Position numbers and translations under genes: made by a program
Shown: positions 56,247 through 64,000 of the stretch, piece after piece
How positions within the stretch are numbered: position 1 is the first letter of the stretch
How the letters are laid out: every line of letters begins with the position of its first letter
From: Aeriscardovia sp.
Lineage (GTDB): Bacteria; Actinomycetota; Actinomycetes; Actinomycetales; Bifidobacteriaceae
NCBI GenBank assembly: GCA_017632945.1
Contig: JAGBQH010000012.1
Location: forward strand, 124,001-188,000
Length of the DNA stretch: 64,000 bases
Reading direction: 5' to 3'
Notes under the pieces: generated by a model
Told to the model about the DNA's origin: nothing
Database searches by the model: none
What the model saw: only the letters and a program-made list of their open reading frames with translations

Positions 56247-57347
56247 GTGAGGAAAAAGATTATAAAAGCCGCATCCGTTGTGGTGGCCGTGCTGGCACTT
56301 ACATTGGGACTTGCGGCCTGCGGGCAGTCTCAAACCAGCGCCGCACAAAATACAGACCCCACAATCAACGTAATGCTGGATTGGACCCCCAATACCAATC
56401 ACGTTGGCCTCTATGCCGCAAAAGCCCTGGGCTATTACAAAGACGAAGGGATAAACGTAAATATTTTGCCCGTTTCTTCCGCCGGGGCAGAGCAGGCGGT
56501 GGAAACCGGAGTTGCCAATATCGGTTTTTCTACCCTAAGCAACGTAGCTGCCTTCGACGCCAAAGGAGCGCATCTGCAGTTAATTTTTGACCTCACCCAA
56601 AAAGACGTGGCGATCTGGTGCGCCCTGGCTTCAAACAAATCTATAAAGACCCCAAAGGACTTTAGCGGAAAGACCTTTGTCACCTTTGGCTCTGCCGAGC
56701 AAAAGGCAGTGCTCAGGGAAATGATAAAGAACGCGGGAGGGACAGGGCAGTTTTCCACAATCACCGTCGGAACTTCCACCTTCCAGACTTTGGAAAGCGG
56801 CAAGGGAACCTTTGGCGGGTTCTATGCCACTTGGGAGGGGGTAGAAAGCCAGCTAAACGGCCCCAAGCTCACCTGCTTTAAATCCGTAGACTGGGGAGTT
56901 CCGGGCAACCCCACCCAGCTGGGATACGCCGTAAACACTTCCTGGGAGCAGGCGCACGAAAAAGAGGTGCAGGAATTTGTAAATGCCACGGCCAGGGGGT
57001 ATGCCTACGCCATAGCCAACCCCATACAGGCCGCCCACCTTCTGGTTCAGGGCGCCAAGCCCACCCAGGTCCCTATAAAGCTTGCGGAAGCTTCGATGGA
57101 AGACATAATAAACAACAACTACTGGGGAAACTCCAAACAGATAGCGGCCGCATGGGAAAAGACAAAGTCGGATACCACCCTTTCGGCTTCAGAGCTTGGA
57201 GGATTTGGAAACATAAACTTCCAAGAAGCCCAGAGCTATTTGGACTTCCTGTGGAAAAACGGGGTCTACGACACCCAGTCCGATCCCTCTCCGGCACAGC
57301 CCAGCGCCCAGACTTTAGGCACTAACCAGTACGTAGATGCAAAATAA
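56247..57347 (+). CDS. ABC importer substrate-binding lipoprotein, NMT1/THI5-like (ThiY type)
   Basis: 366 residues. The lipoprotein signal has a lipobox L-A-A-C with Cys25. The mature part begins with V-M-L-D-W-T-P-N-T-N-H-V-G-L-Y, the hallmark of proteins binding the thiamine pyrimidine moiety or its formylamino derivative. The start is GTG at 56247 with GGAGGTAAA upstream. The upstream gap has no visible TPP riboswitch. The permease follows after 4 nt. Confidence 0.85.
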   Translation: MRKKIIKAASVVVAVLALTLGLAACGQSQTSAAQNTDPTINVMLDWTPNTNHVGLYAAKALGYYKDEGINVNILPVSSAGAEQAVETGVANIGFSTLSNVAAFDAKGAHLQLIFDLTQKDVAIWCALASNKSIKTPKDFSGKTFVTFGSAEQKAVLREMIKNAGGTGQFSTITVGTSTFQTLESGKGTFGGFYATWEGVESQLNGPKLTCFKSVDWGVPGNPTQLGYAVNTSWEQAHEKEVQEFVNATARGYAYAIANPIQAAHLLVQGAKPTQVPIKLAEASMEDIINNNYWGNSKQIAAAWEKTKSDTTLSASELGGFGNINFQEAQSYLDFLWKNGVYDTQSDPSPAQPSAQTLGTNQYVDAK

Positions 57348-57351
57348 ATAA

Positions 57352-58128
57352 ATGAAAAAAAGGGGATACAGGATCTGGATAGGGATCGGCACTTTCGCGA
57401 TCCTTATAGCAATATGGCAGATTTGCGTGTGCGCGGGGAAAATAAGCCCCAGGGTTTTAAGTTCCCCGTGGCAGATTTGCGTGTGCCTCGTAGAGTACTG
57501 GCCCTCGGTTCTCTCTTCTGCCACTTTGATTACCGGCCTTGAAGGCTTTTTGGGCTTCTTAGCCTCCATTCCCCTGGGGCTGGCCCTCGGAATTGGACTT
57601 TACTCTTCCAAGACCGTGCAGTCCTCCCTCTACCCTCTCATAGTGGTAGCCCAGATGCTCCCCCTTATCACCATTGCCCCTTTGTTCATAATTTGGTTCG
57701 GATTTTCCCCGGCGGGCAAGGGTGTGATGGTTGCCGTCTTTTCCATTTTCCCTATAGCCGTGCAGACTTTCAGGGGGCTTAATAAAGTTCCCGAAGAATA
57801 CGTGGACGTAGCCAAATCATGCGGAGCCGGCAGGTTTTGGATTCTCCTCCACGTAAAACTTCGCCTTGCAGCCCCCCAGATTTTTGGAGGCATGAAGATT
57901 GCCACGGCTTACGTTTTTGCCACTGCCGCCACGGCAGAGTACCTGGGAGCCAGAAATGGGCTGGGTATAGTCCTGCAGTCTGCCTTTGAATCCTTCCAAA
58001 CCCCTTTAATCTTTTCGGCTACTATCGTAATAATCGCGATGACGGCCCTCCTTTGGCTGCTGGTTTCGATTAGCGAATGGGCGGTTTCCAGGCCAAAGAG
58101 GAGTTTTCTTAAGTTTGGAAGGAAATAG
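57352..58128 (+). CDS. ABC transporter permease (ThiX/SsuC type)
   Basis: 258 residues with six membrane segments. The ATPase-coupling loop reads V-A-K-S-C-G-A-G near 155-162. This is the nitrate/taurine/pyrimidine-type permease family, here paired with the binding protein. The cognate ATPase gene is missing from this locus; the next gene is a DUF805 protein. Confidence 0.85.
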   Translation: MKKRGYRIWIGIGTFAILIAIWQICVCAGKISPRVLSSPWQICVCLVEYWPSVLSSATLITGLEGFLGFLASIPLGLALGIGLYSSKTVQSSLYPLIVVAQMLPLITIAPLFIIWFGFSPAGKGVMVAVFSIFPIAVQTFRGLNKVPEEYVDVAKSCGAGRFWILLHVKLRLAAPQIFGGMKIATAYVFATAATAEYLGARNGLGIVLQSAFESFQTPLIFSATIVIIAMTALLWLLVSISEWAVSRPKRSFLKFGRK

Positions 58129-58131
58129 GGG

Positions 58132-58917
58132 ATGATCGAAATAGACGAAGTTTCTCCGGAAATTGAAGAAAAGAAGAGAATTTACCGCCTTCGCCTAAGT
58201 CAGCCCCTTTACGGGGCGAGCCCCCTGGATGCCTGCGCGAGATTCTTCTTTAAGTACGGCCAGTTCTCCGGGAGAGCTTCTAAAAGCGAATACTGGTACG
58301 CCAGCATGTGGCTCTCTATTTACCTTGTAGTCTGCTGGTGCGCATACGTTCTGTTTTTTTACAATCCTTCCCTAATCGGCATTATTTTGCTGACCCTTAT
58401 GGTAGCTGGGCTGCTGTTTGTGGTGGTTCCCTTCCTTTCCCTCACCTCCAGGCGCTACCACGATGCCGGATTTAGCGCGCTTTGGATGCTTATAGGGTCT
58501 GTAATATCCCTTGCCGGCATCGTGGTGGCCGGATCGGCCCTGGCGGATGCCACAAAGTTAATGCTCGCGCTAAACCACTTAAACAAGGCCTTCGCCTCAG
58601 CTTCGGGAGGGGCCTCCACTCTTCAAAGCCCTTCTACCCAAAGTGCCGCCTTTATTTCCGAAATGACTTTTTCTTCTGCCAAGGCCATCCTCCTGACTTC
58701 CATCAGGGAGGAAATAAGGCTTTTGTTTATAGGATTTTTAATTATGCTTCCCGGACAGGTGGTGGACATAATTTTCTGCCTTTTGCCCAGCAGGCAGAAG
58801 GGGGTCAAGTTTGACGTGCCCCGCCTTCCCTACCAGTGGACAATCACAAAAGAAAGCTACCTAAATTCGCGCAAAAGGAAAGAAAAGAAAATCAGCGAAT
58901 CTTTCCTGCAGGGTTGA
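58132..58917 (+). CDS. DUF805 membrane protein
   Basis: 261 residues. The DUF805 entry motif F-S-G-R-A-S-K-S-E-Y-W is at about 45-55, followed by two close membrane segments, S-R-R-Y-H-D-A-G-F, and two more segments, the last near 199-221. Function unknown. It starts 3 nt after the permease stop, so it is cotranscribed. The 3' end overlaps the convergent phosphatase gene by 26 nt. Confidence 0.85.
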   Translation: MIEIDEVSPEIEEKKRIYRLRLSQPLYGASPLDACARFFFKYGQFSGRASKSEYWYASMWLSIYLVVCWCAYVLFFYNPSLIGIILLTLMVAGLLFVVVPFLSLTSRRYHDAGFSALWMLIGSVISLAGIVVAGSALADATKLMLALNHLNKAFASASGGASTLQSPSTQSAAFISEMTFSSAKAILLTSIREEIRLLFIGFLIMLPGQVVDIIFCLLPSRQKGVKFDVPRLPYQWTITKESYLNSRKRKEKKISESFLQG

Positions 58918-59551
58918 AGTAGGAGGCGCTGAGCAGCTTTCCTGTAGCCGCGTCTATGCAGAATTTGCTTACGGAAGCCAGATCTACCTTGCGCATTAAC
59001 GGGTTTAAAGGCGTACTGCTTTTAGTTAGAAAATGCCTAAGAACCCAGATGGGAGACTGGTGGGAGACTACCAGGATCGTGTCATCCTTTGCGAAGTTGA
59101 TCTTGGAATGGATGAAGGAAACCATTCTGTTTTCAATCTTTACGTAGTCTTCGCCCCAGCCGGGGGTTTTAAGATCTAAAAACTTCTTCCAGTTTGAGGC
59201 CTTAAAAAAAGAGGCGGACCCGTATCCCATCCTGCAGCCTTTGAAGCTGTTTTCAGCTTCGATGAGGCGCGGGTCGGTCCTTACCCTGAGTTTTGGCAAA
59301 ATCGCCAGACTCCGCCTCTCATTTAAAATCTCCGCTATCAGCTCGGCTGTTTGCACCGTCCTTTCAAGCGGGGAGGCGTAAAGGGCGCTGGCAGTTATGG
59401 CTTCGTCTATCGAGGAAAGGAATCGGGCGGTCTCCCTTACCTGCCTCATACCGGTAAGGGAGAGTGGAAAGCCTTTAAGCCTTTCGTAAATAACCTTTTG
59501 GGCGTTGGCCACCTGGCCGTGCCTGATGAAATAAAAAACGGTTCTGGTCAT
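58892..59551 (-). CDS. Histidine phosphatase (phosphoglycerate mutase family)
   Basis: 219 residues. The R-H-G catalytic motif is near the start (F-I-R-H-G-Q), S-P-L-E-R-T-V-Q-T-A near 60, and the second catalytic His in V-V-S-H-Q-S. The substrate is unknown. The ATG at 59551 overlaps the gtrA stop as ATGA, so it was preferred over the GTG two codons earlier. Confidence 0.82.
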   Translation of the reverse strand: MTRTVFYFIRHGQVANAQKVIYERLKGFPLSLTGMRQVRETARFLSSIDEAITASALYASPLERTVQTAELIAEILNERRSLAILPKLRVRTDPRLIEAENSFKGCRMGYGSASFFKASNWKKFLDLKTPGWGEDYVKIENRMVSFIHSKINFAKDDTILVVSHQSPIWVLRHFLTKSSTPLNPLMRKVDLASVSKFCIDAATGKLLSASYFNPAGKIR

Positions 59552-60051
59552 AGCCACCCCTTTGGAGTGTGCTTTTTAGCCCAGGTTCCCAGCTTATGGG
59601 CCAGGACGGTTTTCTCTTCGTTTCCGTCTTTGGGTTCGTCCAGCAGCACCTTTCTTACGGTAAAGCTCCATGCAGCTACTATTACCGAACCCACCAAAAG
59701 CCCTATATTGGCAAACAGAGTGTACCTTACGTGGTCTGTCTCTGAGAGGTGGGAAGAGATTATGACGTTGGTAAAAATCCAGACTATGAAGTCATTTAGG
59801 CCCAGGCCAATAAAGGAATTTAAGAAGAAAACCATCATTTCCGTCCAACGGGGCATATCGCGCCTGTGGATGAAAACATGACTCATGCTGGCCGAGTAGT
59901 TGTAGGCCAGGGCTACTAAAAATCCAATTGATACGCCGAGGATCGATCCAAAATGCGCCATAAGAAGCACATTCATCACGGACCAATTTATGCAGAACGC
60001 AATTCCGCCCACGGCCGCGAATTTAACAAACTGACCAAACAGCCTTTTCAT
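59548..60051 (-). CDS. GtrA family membrane protein
   Basis: About 167 residues with four membrane helices and the F-V-K-F-A-A-V-G-G start of the GtrA family, which helps move lipid-linked sugars across the membrane. The ATG at 60051 has GGGGGAAA about 10 nt upstream. That GGGGGAAA lies in a small hairpin (60060-60080) between rplI and this gene. It follows rplI closely and may be read through from that operon. Confidence 0.78.
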   Translation of the reverse strand: MKRLFGQFVKFAAVGGIAFCINWSVMNVLLMAHFGSILGVSIGFLVALAYNYSASMSHVFIHRRDMPRWTEMMVFFLNSFIGLGLNDFIVWIFTNVIISSHLSETDHVRYTLFANIGLLVGSVIVAAWSFTVRKVLLDEPKDGNEEKTVLAHKLGTWAKKHTPKGWL

Positions 60052-60081
60052 TGCATGCATTTCCCCCAAGGAGGGGGAAAA

Positions 60082-60534
60082 CTACTCCTCGGTTACGGCC
60101 ACTGTAAATTCGGAAGTAATCTGGGGATAGAGGCGCGCCTCTACCTTGTAGCGCCCGGTCTGCTTTATTGCCTCGTAGTGGAGGGTCTTGGGATCTACTA
60201 CTATGCCCTTGTCCTTGAGCTTTTCGACTATGGCTTCAGGGCTTATGCCTCCAAACAGTTTTCCGCTCTCGGAAACCTTGGCAGGAATTATAACGGTAAT
60301 GCCGTCAAGCATGTCCTTGAGGGCTGCGGCCTTCTGCCTGCTTTCCACCTTTTCGGCGTCCCTCTTGGCAAAGGCGGCTTCCTCCTTCTGGGCGGCTTTT
60401 TCGGTCCAAAGCTGGGCCAGGCCCTGCCTGACCAAAAAGTTTCTGGCGTATCCTGCAGCTACCTCTACGCTCTGCCCGGCAGATCCTAAAGAGGGAACAT
60501 CCTTGGTCAATATAACTTTGATTTGTTTGCTCAT
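60082..60534 (-). CDS. rplI: 50S ribosomal protein L9
   Basis: 150 residues. V-I-L-T-K-D-V-P-S-L-G matches the L9 start, and G-Y-A-R-N-F-L the conserved rRNA-binding turn. A long connecting helix and a C-terminal domain with L-F-G follow. Last of the rpsF-ssb-rpsR-rplI operon. Confidence 0.96.
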   Translation of the reverse strand: MSKQIKVILTKDVPSLGSAGQSVEVAAGYARNFLVRQGLAQLWTEKAAQKEEAAFAKRDAEKVESRQKAAALKDMLDGITVIIPAKVSESGKLFGGISPEAIVEKLKDKGIVVDPKTLHYEAIKQTGRYKVEARLYPQITSEFTVAVTEE

Positions 60535-60541
60535 TTTTACC

Positions 60542-60784
60542 TCAGCGTGTAGAAGTGGAGTAGGGCAGGAGCGCCATTTCCCTGGCGTTCTTTATAGCGT
60601 TGGCGATCTTGTGCTGCTGCTGGACAGTAACACCGGTAATCCTTCTGGAGCGTATCTTGCCCCTGTCGGAAATGAACTTCCTTAAGAGGGCCACGTCCTT
60701 GTAGTCAACCTTTCCTACCTTGATTGCAGTAAAGCCGGCCGGCTTCTTGTATACCTTGGATGAAAATTGCATTCTTTTTGCCAT
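60542..60784 (-). CDS. rpsR: 30S ribosomal protein S18
   Basis: 80 residues. [20 protein letters not shown] and R-R-I-T-G are diagnostic. It sits 7 nt before rplI. Confidence 0.96.
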   Translation of the reverse strand: MAKRMQFSSKVYKKPAGFTAIKVGKVDYKDVALLRKFISDRGKIRSRRITGVTVQQQHKIANAIKNAREMALLPYSTSTR

Positions 60785-60798
60785 CTTTTATTCTTCTC

Positions 60799-61311
60799 CT
60801 AAAATCCCGGATCTTCGTCTATGCCCAGGGGGCTGTCGGGAGCGCCCCCTCCGTAGGAATAGTCTCCGCTTCCTGCCCACGGGTCCTGGGGGGCCGGAGC
60901 AGCCGGAGCCTGGCGCTGGGGAGCTCTAGAGTAGCTTTGGGATGCGTACTCGTCTTTAGTAACAGTGCAAGATGCATACATTAAAGACGGTCCCACGTCG
61001 TTTACCCTAAGTTCCATAGTCGTGCGCTTTTCGCCTTGTTGGGTTTGGTATGAGCGGGCAATAAGGGAGCCCTGAACTATCACCCTCATCCCTTTGGCAA
61101 GGGAGTTGATCACGTGATCGGCCAGGTTCCCCCAAGCCGTGCAGTTCATAAACAGGGTTTCCTCTTCCTGCCTTTGACCGGTCGTTCTGTCCACCTTGTA
61201 GGGGGTGGATGCCACGCGGAAGGAAGCGAGCTTGCTTCCGCTGGGGAAAGTCCTAAGCTCGGGGTCGGCTACCATGTAACCAATCAGGGTTACGGGAGTT
61301 TCGTTGGGCAT
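60799..61311 (-). CDS. ssb: Single-stranded DNA-binding protein
   Basis: 170 residues. The OB fold spans about 1-110, with the N-terminal V-T-L-I-G-Y and W-G-N-L-A. A Gln/Pro/Gly-rich linker follows, then an acidic tip ending D-E-D-P-G-F, a slight variant of the usual D-D-x-P-F protein-binding tail. Its start lies 1 nt after the rpsF stop. Confidence 0.95.
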   Translation of the reverse strand: MPNETPVTLIGYMVADPELRTFPSGSKLASFRVASTPYKVDRTTGQRQEEETLFMNCTAWGNLADHVINSLAKGMRVIVQGSLIARSYQTQQGEKRTTMELRVNDVGPSLMYASCTVTKDEYASQSYSRAPQRQAPAAPAPQDPWAGSGDYSYGGGAPDSPLGIDEDPGF

Positions 61312-61312
61312 C

Positions 61313-61606
61313 CTAGCGCCTGTCTTCGCGCAGGACCTTGGTGCGCACTACGTTCTCGCTCAGCTTCATCTGCCTGTCGAGCTCGGCGCAGGTTTCGGGG
61401 GTGCAGGAGAAGTGGGCTACAAGGTAAAAGCCGTCGTCTAGGCCGTTTATCTGGTAGGCCAAGCGACGCTTGCCCCAGTAATCTATATCTTTTACTTCGC
61501 CGCCGTCTTTAGTGACGACGCTCATGAACTGATCCATCAGCTTCTTGACGCTGGCCTCTTCCATGGAAGGATTGATTATGGCCATCATTTCGTAAGGATG
61601 AGACAC
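61313..61606 (-). CDS. rpsF: 30S ribosomal protein S6
   Basis: 97 residues with Y-E-M-M-A-I-I-N-P at the start and W-G-K-R-R-L-A-Y in the middle. GTG start at 61606 behind AGGAGGTTAA. First gene of the operon; the leader has a small hairpin TCACG/CGTGA. Confidence 0.96.
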   Translation of the reverse strand: MSHPYEMMAIINPSMEEASVKKLMDQFMSVVTKDGGEVKDIDYWGKRRLAYQINGLDDGFYLVAHFSCTPETCAELDRQMKLSENVVRTKVLREDRR

Positions 61607-61677
61607 TTAACCTCCTCTGGTCTTTGTCGATCACGTTTTGCGTGACAGGAGTTTTACTCGTTAATTCAGTTTACTTG

Positions 61678-62430
61678 CTACTCTTTACAATCTTTCAACC
61701 CCAAAGATGCCAAATCTTTGATGCGGCTGTCGGAAAAGTGGCCTATAAGGCAGTTGGCTATAACCCTGTAGCCTTCGTAACTGGGGTGGAAGCAGTCGGA
61801 GCACCAGAACCATTTGGTGTCTCCGTGGGGGGTGCCGACCGTCTGGTTTACGTAAAACGCCCCGTTTGCCTCACACACTTCCTGGGCGACCTTAGCCTGG
61901 TAGAGAGTGGCTTTTTTGAGCTGGGCCTGAAGGGCCCTGCCAAAGGCGGGAACCATGTAAACCTCGGCAGAAGAAAAGACTATAACCTTGTCTGCCAGCG
62001 CTTTAGCCATCTCGATGGATTCTTTTAGCTCCTTTTTCCACTTTTCATCGGTAGGCCTGAAAGCCATAAGATCATTGCTTCCCGCGCAAAGTATCACAAC
62101 GTCCCAGTGGTTCCCTTCCAGGGAGGGAAGGAGCCTGTAGCGCACCCGGGTCAGGGTGGCCCCAAACTTTCCCACCAGATTCCATTCCACGTTCCTGTTC
62201 ATTCTTTTTGCCAGGAGCCTTAAAAATTGCGGAACGAGCCCGTACTTGGTATTGGAGCAGCCGCAACCCAGAACCATGGAGTCTCCCACTGCCACGACGG
62301 TCAGGGGCCTTTGTTCTCCTCCCCCCACTTCTATAAGGCCGCTGGTTTCCCCCGGAGGCTCCTTTGCAAAATCCATATTCTTTAACTTCAGCGCGTCAAT
62401 TTGCGCCGCTATCTTTTCCATGGCGTTCAT
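61678..62430 (-). CDS. SGNH/GDSL family hydrolase
   Basis: 250 residues. Block I is G-D-S-M near 48-51, block III G-S-N-D near 116-119, and block V D-C-F-H-P-S near 219-224, giving the Ser-Asp-His triad. There is no signal peptide, so it is probably a cytoplasmic esterase. Similar enzymes follow ABC-F or cell-wall genes in bifidobacteria-like genomes; the substrate is unknown. It lies 22 nt after the ABC-F gene. Confidence 0.78.
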   Translation of the reverse strand: MNAMEKIAAQIDALKLKNMDFAKEPPGETSGLIEVGGGEQRPLTVVAVGDSMVLGCGCSNTKYGLVPQFLRLLAKRMNRNVEWNLVGKFGATLTRVRYRLLPSLEGNHWDVVILCAGSNDLMAFRPTDEKWKKELKESIEMAKALADKVIVFSSAEVYMVPAFGRALQAQLKKATLYQAKVAQEVCEANGAFYVNQTVGTPHGDTKWFWCSDCFHPSYEGYRVIANCLIGHFSDSRIKDLASLGLKDCKE

Positions 62431-62452
62431 TTTGCCTTCTTTCTGCCTTAAT

Positions 62453-64000
62453 CTATTCCTCCGCTACGAGGTCTAAGTAATCCTCTTCCCATCTATCTTC
62501 AACACCATCGGGGAGCAATAAAATCCTATCGGGTTTCAAAGCCTCCAGAGCTCCCCTGTCGTGGGTGACTAGAATGCAGGCCCCCTTGTACTCGCCTATC
62601 GCTTCCAAAATCTTTTCGCGGCTGGCGGGATCCAGGTTGTTTGTGGGTTCGTCCAAAAGTAGCAGGTTGGCCCTCGAATGGGCCAAAGAAGCCAGAGAAA
62701 GGCGCGTTTTTTCTCCTCCCGAGAGCACTGCCGCTTTTTTGTACACTTCGTCGTTTGAAAAAAGAAAACTCCCCAAGGCGCCCCTGGCATTTTCCTCGCT
62801 CATGTCGCTGCAGGATTCCATCATGTTTTCCAGAATCGTAAGGTCCCCTTTGAGGTTTTCGTGTTCCTGGGAAAAATAGCCTATCTTGCATTTTTCCCCG
62901 AGCTCGATTTGTCCCGAATCGGGGCAAAGAAGGCCCGAAAGAAGGCGGAGGAACGTGGTTTTTCCCGCTCCGTTTGCCCCCAAAACGGCGATCCTTGAAT
63001 CTCTTTCCACCGTGAGGTTCAGATTTTTAAATAATGGGCTTCCGTTATACCCGTAAGACAGATCCCGGCATTCTGCCAAAATCCTCTCCCCCTTTTCAGG
63101 CTCTGGAAGGCGGATATTTGCGATCTTTTCCCGCTTTCTTTCAAACCTTCCCTCTTCGAGAAGTTTTTCTGCTCTCCTTTCCATATTCTTTGCCGCCACG
63201 GCTTTGGTGGCCTTGGCCCCCAAAGAAGCGCTCTCTTTAAGAAGCCTTTCCGCTTTTTTCTTTGCAATCTCTGCGGCCTTGGCCTTCCTCTCTTCTTCCG
63301 CCTCCCTTTCCTTTAAAAACGCGCTGTAGCCAAGGGAGTACTTGTCAAAGACGCCGTCGTGAAGGTACCAGATTGAAGTGGCGCACTCGTCTAGAAGTTT
63401 TTTCGAGTGGGAGATTAGAAGCAGGCTTCCCTCAAACTCCTTCAATTTTTCCGTCAGCCATTCGATGGCCTCCGCGTCCAAATGGTTTGTGGGCTCGTCG
63501 AGTATGAGGGTGTCGGCTCCCGCAAAAATAATCCTCGCCAGTTCCACCCTCCTTTTCTGTCCTCCGGAAAGGGCGGAAAGGGGGCAATCCATATACTTTT
63601 CTATTTCGAGCCGGGAGGCCATCTTTGTAGCCACGGCTTTGGCGCTCCAGCCTCCCAGGGCTTCAAACCTCTCCTGGAGCCTGTTTAGTTTCTCTATGTC
63701 TTTTTCCAGGTTCCTTCCCTCTTCTACGGCTTTTTGCGCCTGCTCTATTTTTTTGGCAAGGGAAGAAAGGCCCTTTACCGATAAAATCCTTTCCATCACG
63801 GTCTGAGCCTGATTTTCCACGCGGGTTTCCTGGGGAAGGTAGCCTAAAGTTCCCCGGATTTGAACTTTCCCTCCCTCGGGGGAGAGCTCTCCTACCAAAG
63901 TCCTTACAAAGCTCGTTTTTCCGGCCCCGTTTTTCCCCACCAGGCCTATTTTTTCTCCCGCCCCTATGGAAAAGGAGACGGGATAGAGGATCTGGCGCGC
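62453..64000 (-). CDS. ABC-F ATPase, start beyond the right edge
   Basis: The coding frame is open to the end of the window (L-Y-P-V-S-F-S-I just upstream of Walker A), so the N-terminus is cut off. Cassette 1 has G-K-N-G-A-G-K-T, L-S-G-G-Q-K-R-R and D-E-P-T-N-H-L-D. Cassette 2 has G-A-N-G-A-G-K-T-T, L-S-G-G-E-K-T-R and D-E-P-T-N-N-L-D. The charged linker between them and the lack of membrane segments fit the ribosome-acting ABC-F group (Uup/YbiT/resistance types). It is distinct from ettA at 9631. Confidence 0.9.
   Translation of the reverse strand, partial: ARQILYPVSFSIGAGEKIGLVGKNGAGKTSFVRTLVGELSPEGGKVQIRGTLGYLPQETRVENQAQTVMERILSVKGLSSLAKKIEQAQKAVEEGRNLEKDIEKLNRLQERFEALGGWSAKAVATKMASRLEIEKYMDCPLSALSGGQKRRVELARIIFAGADTLILDEPTNHLDAEAIEWLTEKLKEFEGSLLLISHSKKLLDECATSIWYLHDGVFDKYSLGYSAFLKEREAEEERKAKAAEIAKKKAERLLKESASLGAKATKAVAAKNMERRAEKLLEEGRFERKREKIANIRLPEPEKGERILAECRDLSYGYNGSPLFKNLNLTVERDSRIAVLGANGAGKTTFLRLLSGLLCPDSGQIELGEKCKIGYFSQEHENLKGDLTILENMMESCSDMSEENARGALGSFLFSNDEVYKKAAVLSGGEKTRLSLASLAHSRANLLLLDEPTNNLDPASREKILEAIGEYKGACILVTHDRGALEALKPDRILLLPDGVEDRWEEDYLDLVAEE

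Noticed and set aside
1..64000. CRISPR arrays, rRNA genes, intact insertion sequences
   Set aside because: No regularly spaced repeats, rRNA signatures or transposase motifs were found on either strand.

Overview
The window is a chromosome segment from an actinobacterium, most likely Bifidobacteriaceae or a close relative with a modest GC content. Actinobacterial markers include DUF3039 and DUF3180 proteins, a MurA with Asp in place of the catalytic Cys, zinc-type ribosomal proteins L28 and L32, and the gene orders tilS-hpt-ftsH-DUF3180, yceD-rpmF-rnc, rpsP-rimM-trmD, murA-plsC-gpsA-ddl and rpsF-ssb-rpsR-rplI. The assignment rests on family recognition and gene order, not on a search.

Layout. 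1-3.8 kb: a frameshifted secreted protein with three repeats of about 200 residues, divergent from an M13 peptidase (pepO). 3.9 kb: a CAT-anticodon tRNA with its own terminator. 4.1-9.5 kb: restriction-modification (RM) locus 1, made of an adenine methyltransferase split by a G9 tract and a GIY-YIG/helicase/degenerate-methyltransferase protein. 9.6-40.1 kb: dense housekeeping DNA. It holds ettA, ftsH, hpt, tilS, two glycosyltransferases, galE, rph, pncB, rnc, cysS, ffh, rpsP, rimM, trmD, rsmD, recG, rpmB, ddl, gpsA, plsC and murA. 40.1-54.4 kb: an accessory island, partly AT-rich and partly decayed. 54.4-64 kb: gltX with tRNA-Glu and tRNA-Gln, a ThiY/ThiX-like importer without its ATPase, the rpsF-ssb-rpsR-rplI operon, and an ABC-F gene cut by the right edge.

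The island contains a frameshifted unknown gene, a fused nuclease-SF1 helicase and a gene with weak resemblance to HK97-type capsid proteins. It also carries a Type ISP restriction-modification gene, a decayed copy of that gene's 3' end, and two coiled-coil proteins. A Type ISP enzyme puts nuclease, translocase, methylase and target recognition on one chain.

The main discovery is that both RM loci are interrupted exactly at simple sequence repeats: G9 at 5233-5241 and (AG)9 at 50455-50472. One repeat-unit change restores a full-length reading frame in each case (about 634 and 1640 residues). This is the signature of slipped-strand phase variation. As assembled, both are OFF. A 49-bp perfect direct repeat links the live Type ISP gene to its decayed 3' copy and brackets the possible capsid-like gene, which suggests past recombination at this hotspot. 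The housekeeping part is very compact: many genes overlap by 1-8 nt, and three convergent gene pairs share a 4-nt stop overlap.
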